Below, in pieces: positions 21,664 through 33,563 of a DNA stretch of 64,000 bases. The translations under genes and the position numbers were made by a program. The notes under the pieces were generated by a model. It was not told where the DNA came from. It did no database searches and saw only the letters and a program-made list of their open reading frames with translations. This DNA is from Gyromitra esculenta. Its lineage: Eukaryota; Ascomycota; Pezizomycetes; Pezizales; Discinaceae. The stretch's first letter is position 1. Every line of letters begins with the position of its first letter. The DNA lies in assembly GCA_038503075.1 (NCBI GenBank), contig JBCAML010000001.1, forward strand, positions 2,852,001 to 2,916,000, in the 5' to 3' direction.

Positions 21664-24600
21664 TGACTTCTCGAAGACCCATAAGGCGTAAGGCTTGGAA
21701 TTTTGATCTGGGGTGGTTTCATTGGGGGCGGTGGCCTAGATGAGAACCGTGTACGAATAATGGCTAGTTATTGGACGCGAATCTCTTTGTTTAATATCAG
21801 AATTTTTGTTTTCTTCTTCATGGCGCAGATAATTCTAAAGCGAACCACCCTGTCACATCAACTCGGCACCTGCCGAACCAGCATATCTTCACATTCTCTC
21901 GAATAGATAACGCTCTCAACAAAAAAAAAAAAACGTTACCTTCCAACAAAACTTTGCATATATGCATCACAAAATGCACTTGTGGAGGAAGTGGATTGGG
22001 TTGATATAGCCATTTAGGCTATACAAAGATATGTACTATATGCGGGGAAATAAGCAACACGTTGATGATTAGAAAGCATCAGATCTTATTTAGTGGTACG
22101 TTTTTCAGCACGAACGCTTTGGGTGAACTTCCGCCTATGTGCGACTGAGTGAACAATTGGCGTATAAAAAACTACCAACCGATATTTCATTGATCTATAC
22201 AGGAGAAGAAATATTTCCTACACCAAACCTTGCGCTGTTGACCAAATAGCTTGATAATTCCCCGACACTTTCTTTTTTATTGTCTGCGTAATTTATGTAG
22301 ACGTGTAGCCAGTCACTTCCTCGATTTCGATCATAGATCATCACTCGGTAATATACGCCTCACGCACGCAACCACACGCAACGACCGAAAAACACTCCAG
22401 GAAAAGCTAAATTGCTGTTCCTAAAAACAACAAAAACCCACTCAACACACCAAGCCCACCACCCCTTCCTAAAACACCCCACTTTGCGGTTTTGCCACAT
22501 CTCCATAGCCAACAAGGCTGCGCTTGTCCTCTTCCCACCCGCAGGTATCTTGAAGTCATACCCGCCCAATACCCATTGGTATATTCGACTCCGTGACTTG
22601 GCTCTAGTAAAAGCAACAGAGTAAACAATTGAACCATCAAAACTACGAAATTAAAGTAACCGTCGCAGATCGTGATGAAGGAGCCCCAAGGAACAAAAGA
22701 AAAAATATACTCGTTAAGGTAGCTAGAACATATCCAATCGATCGATGATACGAATATACTAAACCTCCCACACAGTTAACAATAGAACCAAACAATAACC
22801 GAAGGCAAGAATAAGAGAATCGACGTAGCCCAACCTAAGGCTACTGAGTATTTCCCTAAGTTATTTTTGTACAAAATATTTCAAGGAACCAAGGTCATGG
22901 AAAACCCTAGATTCTGGTGAGGGGAGAACGTCGAATTATTTAATGAACACGGAATCCTAAGGCTCCTAGGCGATAGTCCATCGCAGCAAACGAAAAGAAG
23001 GATACCTCGGAAATGGAGTGCAGCATATCCTAAAGTTAGCATTCGTAGACTAATCATTGACCTACGCGGAAACGGTCCCCGTGGCAACGCAAGAGCTTAT
23101 TGTCATTGGATAGCGGCTATACATAGTACCAGATTCGATGCGAATTCTGATTTCGTAGAGTTGTTCAAGAAATAGATGGCAGGTAGGCTCCTCCAATCGA
23201 TTCCAAAGGCTGGGCGACCCCTTGACTCTAATTCAGATACGAAGCTCTTCGCCATCCTTCCTTTCCATCTGGAGGCAGCTAAGCAGAAGGAAGAAAGGGA
23301 GGATTTAGAGATAGGAAGATGAGGTTAGAAGCTTGTTCGAGAAATGCCGCAGATGGTAGGGCTAGGCGGAAATTAATCACGGAGTGAGCATGAGGAGTTT
23401 CAAGATCGGGTGACGTATGGGGGTGATACGATACTCACCTGGGGGGGAGGTGCGCACGGTCTTAGCCACGTTATGGGGCCGACTAAAACCGTGTCTTGGG
23501 CCAGACTGACCTGGAGGTCGAGCTGTCGCCAGCCACGCTTGCACCCTGAAGCCCGTGCAGTCCGTGCGGGTCGGCCCATGTTGCCGCAAGGGCCTAGGCC
23601 TATTTCCAGGACGTTGGTCGATTCTTAAAACTGATGTGCGATCTGATTAGTCTTTTCGAAGAAGAAGTCCAGGTTCGTATTTTCCGGTCTGTGTCGCAAA
23701 ATGCTGTTTCACCAGACCAAGTCCGTGACACCGTCCGTGCAGCTACACATGTCACCATGACGTAGATTAGAGACCAATGAACCACAGGCATAACAACCGC
23801 GAAACTCGAATAACTTAATTTCCCGCCTCATGCTTATGGTATAGGAATTAGAGAGCACAGATCGAAGGTCTCGATGACTATCGATTCTCTAGTTACCCTA
23901 ACGGATAGCTGCATCTCATTCTGTCCTGTAAGTTGATAGCATTTCCCTAAATCGCTATTGGCGGCCAGAAAGAAAAACTATAAACTCTTCTTGATGCCAC
24001 AGCAGGCGTGAACACGGGATGCTACATGTAGTAGAGGTTCTGCCAAAAATATATTGGTAGATGAGAATTTATATGCGATGCTAATATGTCCGATCGCCAA
24101 GCTTAGTCGACTAAAATTCAATACCAGAATTAACACTTGTAAATTCTCGTTTGTCTGGTTATTGCTATGTTTTTCTTGATCCTTGTTGTCCGCCAACCAA
24201 ACACCTACCATTAGAAAATCCCACAGCCAATGATGCAAGAAGACCAATCATCTGTGGAACGCGGGAGGAAAGTGAGTGATGTGTCAAATCGGGGGGAGCA
24301 GATTCTCTCCAATATCTGCCTAAGAACAAGTAAACGATAAAGCTTGTCTTTTCCCTTTGTTTCGACTTTATTTTCGAGTAGATACGTGTGAAAAGCTTTG
24401 AAGCGATGAGAGCGATGCCCGTTATTTTTGCGAAAGGATCAACATCCGATCACCCAGAAGCATCAACCCAAATGGCCAATGAGATCATGAAAACAGAATA
24501 TCGATTTGCTAATGATGCGATAAGACAGACAAAGTGGATCGGGAAAACCGTTGATCATGAAAGCCCATCCTATGAGAGATCTTCGAACTCTAAACCAACA

Positions 24601-26416
24601 TCCCTTGCATCGATCCGTGCCGAATTCCCGTGATGCGTATTTTCTGGATTGCTTCCCAGCCAAATAGAGAATCCTGCAGACTGCAGGCGAGCCAGCATTC
24701 CCGAACCAAAGACAAAGCCTTGCAAACGTGGATATGCACATTCCAGAAAGACTCATGTTATGACGGTTGATTTAAAGTTATGAGTAGACACTGCTTCCAG
24801 GCACTGCCCCGAAGTTTTGGTGGCGGTGCCGATTCCCGCATGTGGTGACTTGTATGAAAAATCCATGCTGACACATTTTTCGCGACGCAGATCGTTCCTA
24901 CCTTCAGCTGAACAATAAGTTAGCCATGTGTCTATTCCAGAGTTCTGTCGGGCGTTTGTCTAACGGGCATCTTGCAGTGCATAATTATTGAGCCTAGCTT
25001 GCGGGGTGAAACCCGAGAAATTTGTCCGGAAAAGTCAGGGCTTGCGGTGAGTAAGGTCCCTGCGAGTTGGTAAGTTACAGTTGGATGTAAGCTTGCCGCA
25101 AGTGCTGCAGCCACAGCCCGATAGACCGGTCGTGGCGCTCTTTCCCACCAGAAAAATTCGCAACTTTTGTCGTGTTACCTACGCTTATGATACATCGGTG
25201 TGTTTATGTCTAGATGAGGGGTAAACAAATGTAAACTACCGAGATGTTTCCCTCAAGTAAATGAGCAAAGGGGGGACCCATGGATGAGGTATTTTAAACA
25301 TACTGTGATCGAACTAGACTTGGCAGGAACATGGAATAGCGGATGCCGCCGAGCATCTGTTCGTGTTCGTGGACAAGCTTTGTCAACTGGCCTGGCGCGA
25401 AAATCGAGACCCCAAATCACATCGCTACCCAGGAAACCTATGAGCATCGATCCTCTGTAAAAAGCAATTATGCATGCATAAAAATTCGGGGAAAAGGGAC
25501 CACTCATAATAGGCAGGGTAGAAAGCGCGGTGCCCGACGGCGCCATCAGCTGTTTTTGAGATGTTCGAACAGAGAAAAAACGGCGGGCCAAGGCTAATCT
25601 TTGAAACGCTGTGAAGTGTTGATGAAATCGCCTAGGGACCCATATCGTGCTGCCGTTGCAATTGAGCCCTGATTGTACCAACCCTTTCATGAGGCTTTTA
25701 TGATAGGAAACCCTTCAGAAGCCGAATGCATCTGGGGTTTTTTTATTCTTTCGGCGAAGCAGTTTTGTAACGTGGAAAGTTTTAGACGGGTGCGTCACCG
25801 TATGATGTTCCACACGGTAGAGGATACCAAATCATGCAATGGATCAGCCCGGGGTGCTCCTCTTTCAGGCTCGGGGGCCCGGGCTCGGTTATTTGGGCCG
25901 TACCCTTCGTACGTAGGTACCCCAATGAGCAGCGGCCGAAGGGTGGACCCCTGACGACACCACACTACTCAACTCATCCTGTATCACCCCCACAATCCGC
26001 AAGGCAGCATTCCGCACTGATTCCAGAGCCCCATGACAGCCCATCTTCTGTGGGGAAGGTCTCCATGGGCCGTGGCCCGCGGAAGAGCGCCAGTCAATTA
26101 GGTGGTGGGTTGTGCTGAAGCACGCGACTATCCCATGAATGGTCCTGCATGACAATGACCCCTGCCTGGTCTGGCGCATCTTGGTCTGGAATGTATATAA
26201 CCGCCCTCGCGCCCTTCGACTTGCTTCCGTTTGCCTTCCAAATGTCAGTCTATCTTCGGCCGAGCCTCTTACTATATCGATCGATCATCTGTCTAGCACC
26301 GTCTTATCTGCCTGATAGCCAGGACCCCTCTTCCAACCTCGTGGGACACTACCTTCTTCCGATATAAGCCTTACCGTTGATCTGGAGTTAAACAAACCCT
26401 GCGATTCTTATCCACA
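21664..26416. other. Long gene-poor stretch, about 4.75 kb
   Basis: No gene or bounded repeat is supportable. Sub-100-codon frames near 22400, 23400, 24000, 24400, 25250 and 25900 overlap on both strands and lack motifs and splice partners. Base composition changes inside the stretch: 23400-23600 and 25840-26250 are clearly more GC-rich than their surroundings, and the latter leads into the small gene at 26417. Confidence 0.5.
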
Positions 26417-26779
26417 ATGACCTCTCCCCGCAGTTCACACTCTCCGCATCGAGTGTCCTCTCTAAACTCGCTATCCACATCCTCCTCCTATGCCTCCCTA
26501 CCTCCGACGGCAAATACTTCTACGCGGTCCACCCTCGAACATATGAAGTCACACTCCTCAAAGACACCGCTACGGAAGAAAGCGAGATTCGCCGATGATC
26601 CAACTACGGACACGTACTACACACACAACGAAAAGGCACTTCGTAAACCAAGTAAGAATATCACCAACAAAATACTCCATGGTGCTGGAAATACGCTTGG
26701 GTTTTGTTGTTGGTTGCTTTGTGCATCTTGCGTCCTCTCTGCTCCAGAGGAGGTGAAGTGGGGTCAAAAATTGCGCTGA
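26417..26779 (+). CDS. Possible small Ser/Thr-rich protein (120 aa)
   Basis: Open frame from the ATG at 26417, preceded by a CA-rich leader ending in TTATCCACAATG. The first 50 residues are almost pure Ser, Thr, His and Pro, followed by a basic patch TPLRKKARF. A GTAAGA donor at 26651 and an acceptor at 26743-26744 are possible, which would replace the hydrophobic Cys-rich tail GFCCWLLCASC. No family is recognised. It could be a lineage-specific gene or a chance frame in a GC-rich island. Confidence 0.4.
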   Translation: MTSPRSSHSPHRVSSLNSLSTSSSYASLPPTANTSTRSTLEHMKSHSSKTPLRKKARFADDPTTDTYYTHNEKALRKPSKNITNKILHGAGNTLGFCCWLLCASCVLSAPEEVKWGQKLR

Positions 26780-28710
26780 GGTGGAGTGGGTGACAGGGTG
26801 GAGATGGTACGGGTTGGGCTTGCATTTTTATCCGGAGTTTTGGCTTTTTTTTTTTTCGGAGTTTGGAAGGCTGTTTCTAGTTTTTTTTTTTTTGGAAGAC
26901 TGTAAAATATGTAGGATATATGCTGGTTGATGTATTGAATATGCCTACGATAAGCAGGCAAGGAGTTTTTATACTTTGTTTTTTTTTCCTGTTCGGGGTG
27001 GAGGGGATTTCGGGGGAACACGGGTTGTTTGCGGTTTTCATCGCCAAAACATTTCTTCTCTTTTGTCCTGTATATTTTATTAGCATTATGTTAAACTTTT
27101 ACAAATCGCCCAAGAACGGCATTTCGAATCCTATTCTGGTCCTAGTCAAGCTATAAAGGAGTATCCCGATTGCCTAGATATATCATGATCGCGAGACGCT
27201 GGATACAATACCTCATAAAAACGCTGAGGGGCAACGCATTAGTTGTGCTGAGCACTTTTCCAACTGTCGCTAGCAATTACAACCGATGTTACACAGAGTT
27301 TGTAGTACCACATTAAACTCCATAAACCTATTCCCAGAACTCGCAGCAAACTACAGGTATTGGCTATTTAATGTTACGAAGCTAGAGGCCCTATTGGCAG
27401 TGATGAAATACTATTTTTTGGTGAAATCGGTGCTCATATGTGCGCATGACCGTGATAGGAATTCGGAAGAACACGCAATCAGCCGCAGTATAGTCACATC
27501 ACGAAAATATTAAGCATGAAAACATGATGTTCGGTTCTGACTAGAATCTATTTGAGACACAGCTCGTTCCTGCAATAAGAGGCTAGAGTAGCATAAGCTC
27601 TTACTATAGCAAAAAAAATATTTAGAATTGACTGTTCTTAGAATATGTTCAATTGCATCTGTACGTCTGTATTGCATGTTGCAACATCGCTTCGTAGTTA
27701 GGCGACATTATGTTAGGTCTAACATCAATAATAATCGAGATGATCTCTAGAGAATGATGCTACTTGCCCTGGAATAGAGCTTCTCGGTGGGCCGCTAGCT
27801 TATGTTTTAAACACCGTCTACTCGTGATACTGTATTATGTATTGGGGAGGGAAAAATATCAAGTTTACTCCATGAGATAGTTTCGTGATCTCTATAGCTA
27901 GAGCTTATGAATAGTGCTATTGAAGTTTGCTTGAGTAGCTATGCTTTCATCTAATTATAACCTACTAGTACCACCCCCCTCAAGTGGGCTTTAGGAGTAG
28001 AGAGCTTTACGAACCCGCAGCGCCGGCACGCTATATAGTACGAGAATTTACTGGAGTTATTAATAGAAACTGCAGCTGTAAAAACTACCTTCCTTACTCT
28101 AAACTACTTGAGTAATAGCTATAGGTAATCCAAAAGGGAGATCAATAATAGGTCTAGTTCATCTCCTGTTTAAATTTTTCACCAACGAAAGAAATTATGG
28201 ATAAGATTATGCAGATACAACGATTACTTCGTACTCTACATTCGATTTTCCCCGTTCACCTGCCCGAGTGGCTGCTGAGTTGACACTAGCAAGCCTATAA
28301 AATCTTCTATTGGGTTTCTCAATTCGCTTGGATCCCTATACCCATCACAAAGGTATACTAAGGCTCCCCAATTCCCCATAAAATTATTGGTTTTCTCCGC
28401 TTATTAGCATGTTCCCTGGGAGCTACAGGATACGGACTTTCCGAGTTGCCATGCTTGGCTACGTATACTATCGAGCTGCTTGGTGCTGGCCGCAATTGAA
28501 CACGTTAATATTCTTACATATTTCCACGGTAAGTGAGATTTATAATTCTTGTATGCCTATAGATACGGCGTGCCTACATGTAGCTCTTCCGCTCTCCATT
28601 TTTGGACATCTTATATTTAGGTTACGACTGCCCTATAGAGATCGAATTTTTTTTAGTGGCCGCCAATTGTGTATTAATACATTTGGTGATTAATACATGT
28701 ATGTCTAATA

Positions 28711-28892
28711 CAGTGAAGCCTCGATAGTGGCGTACGATTGGGAATGAGAAACGGTATCTGGTGGCGAGATATATTTCTAAAGAGTGGAATCTTGGCGCCA
28801 GTTTGCTATACATTTATCATTGGGAATATTGAACAATATGTCATTATCGAGAATATGCTACTATCGGGTATGCTACTATCGAGACCCCACTG
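28711..28892. mobile_element. TA-flanked MITE (pogo/Tc1-mariner-like), 182 bp
   Basis: The left end starts CAGTGAAGCCTCGATAGTGG and the reverse-complemented right end starts CAGTGGGGTCTCGATAGTAG. The match runs about 24 bases and the differences are all transitions. Both ends abut TA (28709-28710 and 28893-28894), the target duplication of the Tc1/mariner-pogo group. It is too short to encode a transposase. A short internal duplication of ATGCTACTATCG occurs near the right end. Confidence 0.75.
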
Positions 28893-30086
28893 TAGTGATA
28901 AGTCTTCGCAGGATGCACGGCTACCTGCACGGGATACTCTATCTAACCCTTCTGGGGACGTCGGGAAAATCCAAAATCCTTTTTGTTTCATTTTCGCGCC
29001 ACGGATACCTTTAAAGCGAGTGATAAAATATGACGAAGACCCAAGGTTATAGCTATTTGTTTATTTTATCATTAGCTACGTTTAACCCGCGGGTCATAGT
29101 GCCCAAGATAGCCAGAACATTCATGCATATGGTCCCAAATATGAATTCGAACAGCAGGTTCCAGATTAGTCTGTCGATCGCCATAACCCAAGGGTTGGAT
29201 GCGTAAATGAATTCTACTACTACTACTACAGATTAGTCTGTTCTGATTATCACGAGTGATACATCATGATTGAAAATATCGGCCGCGCGAAAATTCTAAA
29301 TAAGGTGTTTAGCACAGCTCCTTTTGGTTAGCGCTTTGGCAAGATGCAAACGGTGGAGGTTATCTCAATTCGTTAAGAGCTCCGTGTCGCGCCTTCATAT
29401 AATTTCTCCTAGTACCGTCGTCCACAGTTCTCTCCACGCTATTCAGAGAATATTCGGATGTTGCTGACAAGGTCCGTAAGCCCATTTGAATGGATTTGTT
29501 CCATCCTTGTTAAAATAAGGACAGTACTAGAAGCGCAAAGAGGGAGAATCGAATTCGAAAGGGACTTCGAGATGATTTGAAAGATCCCTCCGGTAAAGAT
29601 CATTGCAATGAGAACGATACCAAGACAAACAAACCTAACTAGCTATAGGCTCATAACTATTATCTAGGATTTCGAGAAGCAAAATCGTCTTTATCTCCGA
29701 TGTTATCAACATGAATTGATGTATTTCATTCATTCTTGCCTGTATCGTTATCGGAGGGAGGGCATGGCAAATCTTGGAGCTGAGGAGCGAGGGTTTTTCT
29801 CGGTAGGGAAACTATTAAAGGGAACCGCTTTTATCTACCCCCAGTGCCGAGAAAACGAGCCATAGACGTGAAGTGTTAATATAACCTTTAACTAGTCAAA
29901 AGAGAATGGTGTTAACCTTCGATTTTCCGAGTGCCCGTCTACGCTCGGTTCCAGCCATATCCATAAAAGTTTACCCTCCATTTAAGTATCATTCATAAAA
30001 CAGTATTAAAATAGTGCTTTATATTCTCGTGAATAATATGAGCCTTTTAAATTTACGAGCCCACCAAGGATGTAAGATAACACAGC

Positions 30087-30481
30087 CAGTGTGGTCCACG
30101 AGGCACTTGTACGGCTGCTCAAGGCAGCGCAAGGTTGGGGCCTACGAGGACGAGCCAACTCAAGGCACATTTTACTGCTCACCTCGAGCCGCTCGAGAAT
30201 CCAGGATAGCACGAGAAGTGTGGGATTCGTTCTCCCCATATATATCCACATGTTCCGTTATAAACCCCAAATTCATTCCCCTTGGTAGGATTATATCTGT
30301 TACCTTCTATCTAGGAATCTCAATATATCATCTAGTGTACTCTAATGTGTAGTGACGTTTATCTTTCCACCTTGAACTACTCCAAGTTATACCTCTTCTC
30401 TATTCGAGTTGCTGGAGGTAGGCCCTAGCACTCGCAGGGCGCCCCGAGGCCTACCCTCTTGCTCGCCTCGTGGACCGCACT
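30087..30481. mobile_element. Degraded second copy of the hAT-type MITE
   Basis: The left end is identical over the 18 bp of the terminal repeat of the 8762-9211 element. The right end reads GCCTCGTGGACCGCACTA, with two differences. The interior shares CTCGAG-rich ends but is shorter. The flanking 8-mers, AACACAGC on the left and AGTACGTC on the right, agree at only four of eight positions, so the target duplication has decayed or one end is truncated. Confidence 0.65.
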
Positions 30482-31300
30482 AAGTACGTCTCCTTGCTTA
30501 ACGGCTGTGCTAATACTCAAGGCAGACGTTTAGTGTTTGAAAATGCAAGTCGCGTGTAGGATTTAAAATTCTAGCCCGCTAGAAACCTGCAGTTCACTTT
30601 ACCCCCCAATAGACTAGGGTTCTCATCCATGGCCAGTAACTTGCATGTTCGGGTAATACTAAATGCCTGCCCCGATTAAGGGATTATATGTAATTAGGGG
30701 GCGTCAAATATGTACTGGGGAATTTGGAGAGGACTAGCTTCGGCTTTTCCTATGTCATTAAGGGTCGTCAGTGATAGAAGAATGCCTGGTAACAGGCTCG
30801 TGAAAAGCTACTCTCCTAGAGGACGAAAAAGCCGAAAACGTTGGCATCTATAAACCATTTGATCATTCACCATGCCGTAATTTTTCCTGAGTACAAATAT
30901 ATGCAATCTCAAAATGAGATATTCTCTCTGAATTATTGACTCTGTTAATGGTTGGAATAGAATAGCACGAGTTTAAATAGGAATTAATACTCTTTTTTTA
31001 TTACACGCTATAGCGCTAACTAATAGTTAATCCTCTAGATCTCCACAGTAAATATATTTCCAGAACGCCTAGTTTGAGTACGCAGAACCCCCTAATGAGC
31101 TAAGGTCAGGCCACTTTGAGTAAATTAAAGGGAATGCTAAACCTGACTAGGCTTGAGTTAATTACTTAAAATTACGTAAGAATTGCTAATAATTCAAGCT
31201 TTCACCCATTTTCCTTAAGTATCTCAGCGTGCATGCGGGTATATGTATGTTTCTCAACGGTTTTCAGCCAAGCATAGCCCCAGTCCTTACTAGGCGGGTA

Positions 31301-32237
31301 CGGCGGCTCATAGCTACCAAAGTCCGATCCACAGTTTCTCACATTTCGCTAAGCGACCACCGCCACATTAAAAGAAAATCGGGAATAGTAGAATTAGTTA
31401 GATAAATTTCAACTATCAAATCCGACTGTTTTTAGGAGTGATTGGCTGTTATAATTTGGGGCATTTTGGGTGTTAGTAGCTGTATACGTAGACTGGGGTT
31501 AAAATTAATGCACACTCACAATTGCCTAAAAGTGTCAATAAAAATTAAGCTTAAAACTCATCACACATTACTGATCTTGCTTCTTACTGAGCCTCTCCAC
31601 TTTTCTCTCCACTAATTATTTTTTCTTAGTTGCGGTGTCATACTAAATCGTGGTTTTTGGGTTTTCTGGATTTCACACTTTCAGTACTTCAGGTTGACTA
31701 ACTTGCATGTCACATATCAGGGTGCTAAAATAATCGTAAATGTGCAAACTGAGCAAGAAAGCGATGAATTCAGTTTGGTACTATCGGTAGTTAAAATTCC
31801 ATGCTGTTGTAATAAATAAATATAAAGTCGCCACTTGTAGCCCTAACCCCATACCCGCTTTACCTCCAAATGCAACCAAATTGCAACAGCCAAGCACCCC
31901 TAGAAACAGTTGAAGTTGATAGTTAGATTTTATCTAGCTAGTTCTACTATTCCCGATTTTCTTTCAATGTGGTGGTGATTGCTTAGCCGAAAAGTGAGAA
32001 ACTGCGGATTGGACTTTGGTAGCTACTACATTAACTGGCCGTATACGACCACACGTTAGTAGGTTGGATTAAGCTTGGGGCTGAGGTAAAACTGCTTCTC
32101 AGTGGTTTTTTTTCGTTTTTCAAAGGATTTTTTTTACCTTAAAAGCTGGTTACCTGTTACCATAAGACCCGCCACTTCTTATTCCAACGTCTTAGCGCGT
32201 GGTCGCATACAGCCAGTTAATGCGGTATGAGCCGCCG
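31301..32237. mobile_element. Long-TIR DNA element, copy 1 (interrupted by a nested element)
   Basis: It starts CGGCGGCTCATAGCTACCAA after a TA at 31299-31300. Its right arm reads as the complement of the left arm over nearly 200 bases: right arm about 31860-32025, then, after the nested insert 32026-32225, the terminus TATGAGCCGCCG to 32237. The right flank is AA instead of TA. A second copy lies at 56767-57549 in the same orientation. No transposase frame is visible. The arms can fold into a long hairpin. Confidence 0.8.
32026..32225. mobile_element. Nested 200-bp TA-flanked MITE
   Basis: The left end begins CTACATTAACTGGCCGTATA and the reverse-complemented right end begins CCGCATTAACTGGCTGTATG, pairing over about 33 bases with transition differences. 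TA flanks both sides (32024-32025 and 32226-32227). Removing the insert and one TA rebuilds the terminus GTAGCTATGAGCC seen intact in the other copy at 57534-57546. Confidence 0.75.
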
Positions 32238-32255
32238 AAGGCGGGTGACCTTTCC

Positions 32256-32683
32256 AAACGGGAAAACTTTTCCAACGCCAGTCACTAGCCACAACACCCT
32301 TCAGAATACCATCCAACACCAAACATAGCCAGAGACACGCGGAAACCCCGCCCACCACATATGTAATCACCCCTATTATTGACTATTTAGGTACACTGTA
32401 TCTATGGCCCCGTCACTCAGCTATGCCTCGCTTAAAGCTAACAAAATCTAGCAAAATAATACACTTACCAAGGGAACCCCTATTATTGAATGCGTTTAAT
32501 TATTTGATTTATTGTACTTATTTATTCTATATCCTAAAAAGGCTAGACTCTGGTAAGCAGAAGCAGTGTGGCATATGAGTGTTTTAGACAGAGGTTTTCA
32601 TGTGTCTCTGGTGGTTCTTGGTGTTAGATGGTATTCTGAAGGTTGTTGTAACTAGTGACTAGCATTGGAAAGGGTTTCCGGAT
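32256..32683. repeat. Inverted repeat with about 90-bp arms and RIP-like differences
   Basis: The arm at 32256-32346 is the approximate reverse complement of 32593-32683, for example GATGGTATTCTGAAGG in the right arm against its complement in the left. Several differences are TG to TA on the right-arm strand, as repeat-induced point mutation would leave. No target duplication or clean end was found, so this may be the remains of an element about 430 bp long. Confidence 0.6.
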
Positions 32684-33563
32684 CCCCTTTCGAAACCTGA
32701 TGGACGTAATCACTTTTTAAGCATCGTCATTCTTTGGGAATAGTGAGCTAGCTCCAGCCACTGATTATAATTGCTTTTACTACCTATCAATAGAATGCCG
32801 CGCAGTGCGGATACATATCTGAAACTAGCTTGTGATCCCGACGTCTCTGCTGCATGATTGCTGAATCTGGATGTTGATATGCAATCTCCTTCCTGGATCA
32901 ATTTTATGGCTGATCCTTCGCCTCGAAAATAAATTTGATAAAAGGTGTTCTAAGCGATAGTTAGTATTATATTGGTCGCTTCTCACAAGGAATAACACCT
33001 AGCTAGCTAGATTTAAATCGCGGATGTGTGGGGCGCTTGACTCGCGATCGAGCTCTCGTATTGCACCTTTTTTATTCTGATAAGCGCAGGCGCCCAAGTT
33101 CATATAACGTCTGGAGCACACGACCCGTCGATAAAATTACAGATCTAGTATGTCATCATCATAAATGTTCCAAAGATGTCTAAAAAAAATCATCTAATGA
33201 CCGCCTGGGACCCCCACAGAAAACATCTTGCGTGTATCTTGCGGGAAGATGGGTTTGGGAATTAGGAAGTAAACGCGTGACATTGCTGAGACTTGACATG
33301 CAGCGTAAAGTAAGTCTCGGATGTACTCCTGCGGCACAAACTCCAAAGTAGTAAGTGGCTGTTCAGCCTAACCGGCAATACCCTTGGGGACAAAAGATAA
33401 TTAGGGCTCTGTTCTTCAGTTAACTGAGGCTGTGTTACCCAACAATCCATCTCTGAGAGTGGTTTTAGAGTGGAGCCAATATACAAAAGGTGCGGTATAA
33501 TCGTATTTGCATTCCCTATGTATACGTTCTCATAGCTACCTATTCACTTGGTCAGATTTTGAA

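Larger units (their letters stand above)
26780..33563. other. Gene-poor, repeat-rich stretch, about 6.8 kb
   Basis: No protein-coding gene is supportable. It carries the TA-flanked MITE at 28711-28892, the second hAT-like copy at 30087-30481, the long-TIR element at 31301-32237 with a 200-bp element nested in it, and an inverted repeat at 32256-32683. Outside these the sequence is AT-rich with short A/T runs and shows nothing I can name. Confidence 0.55.
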
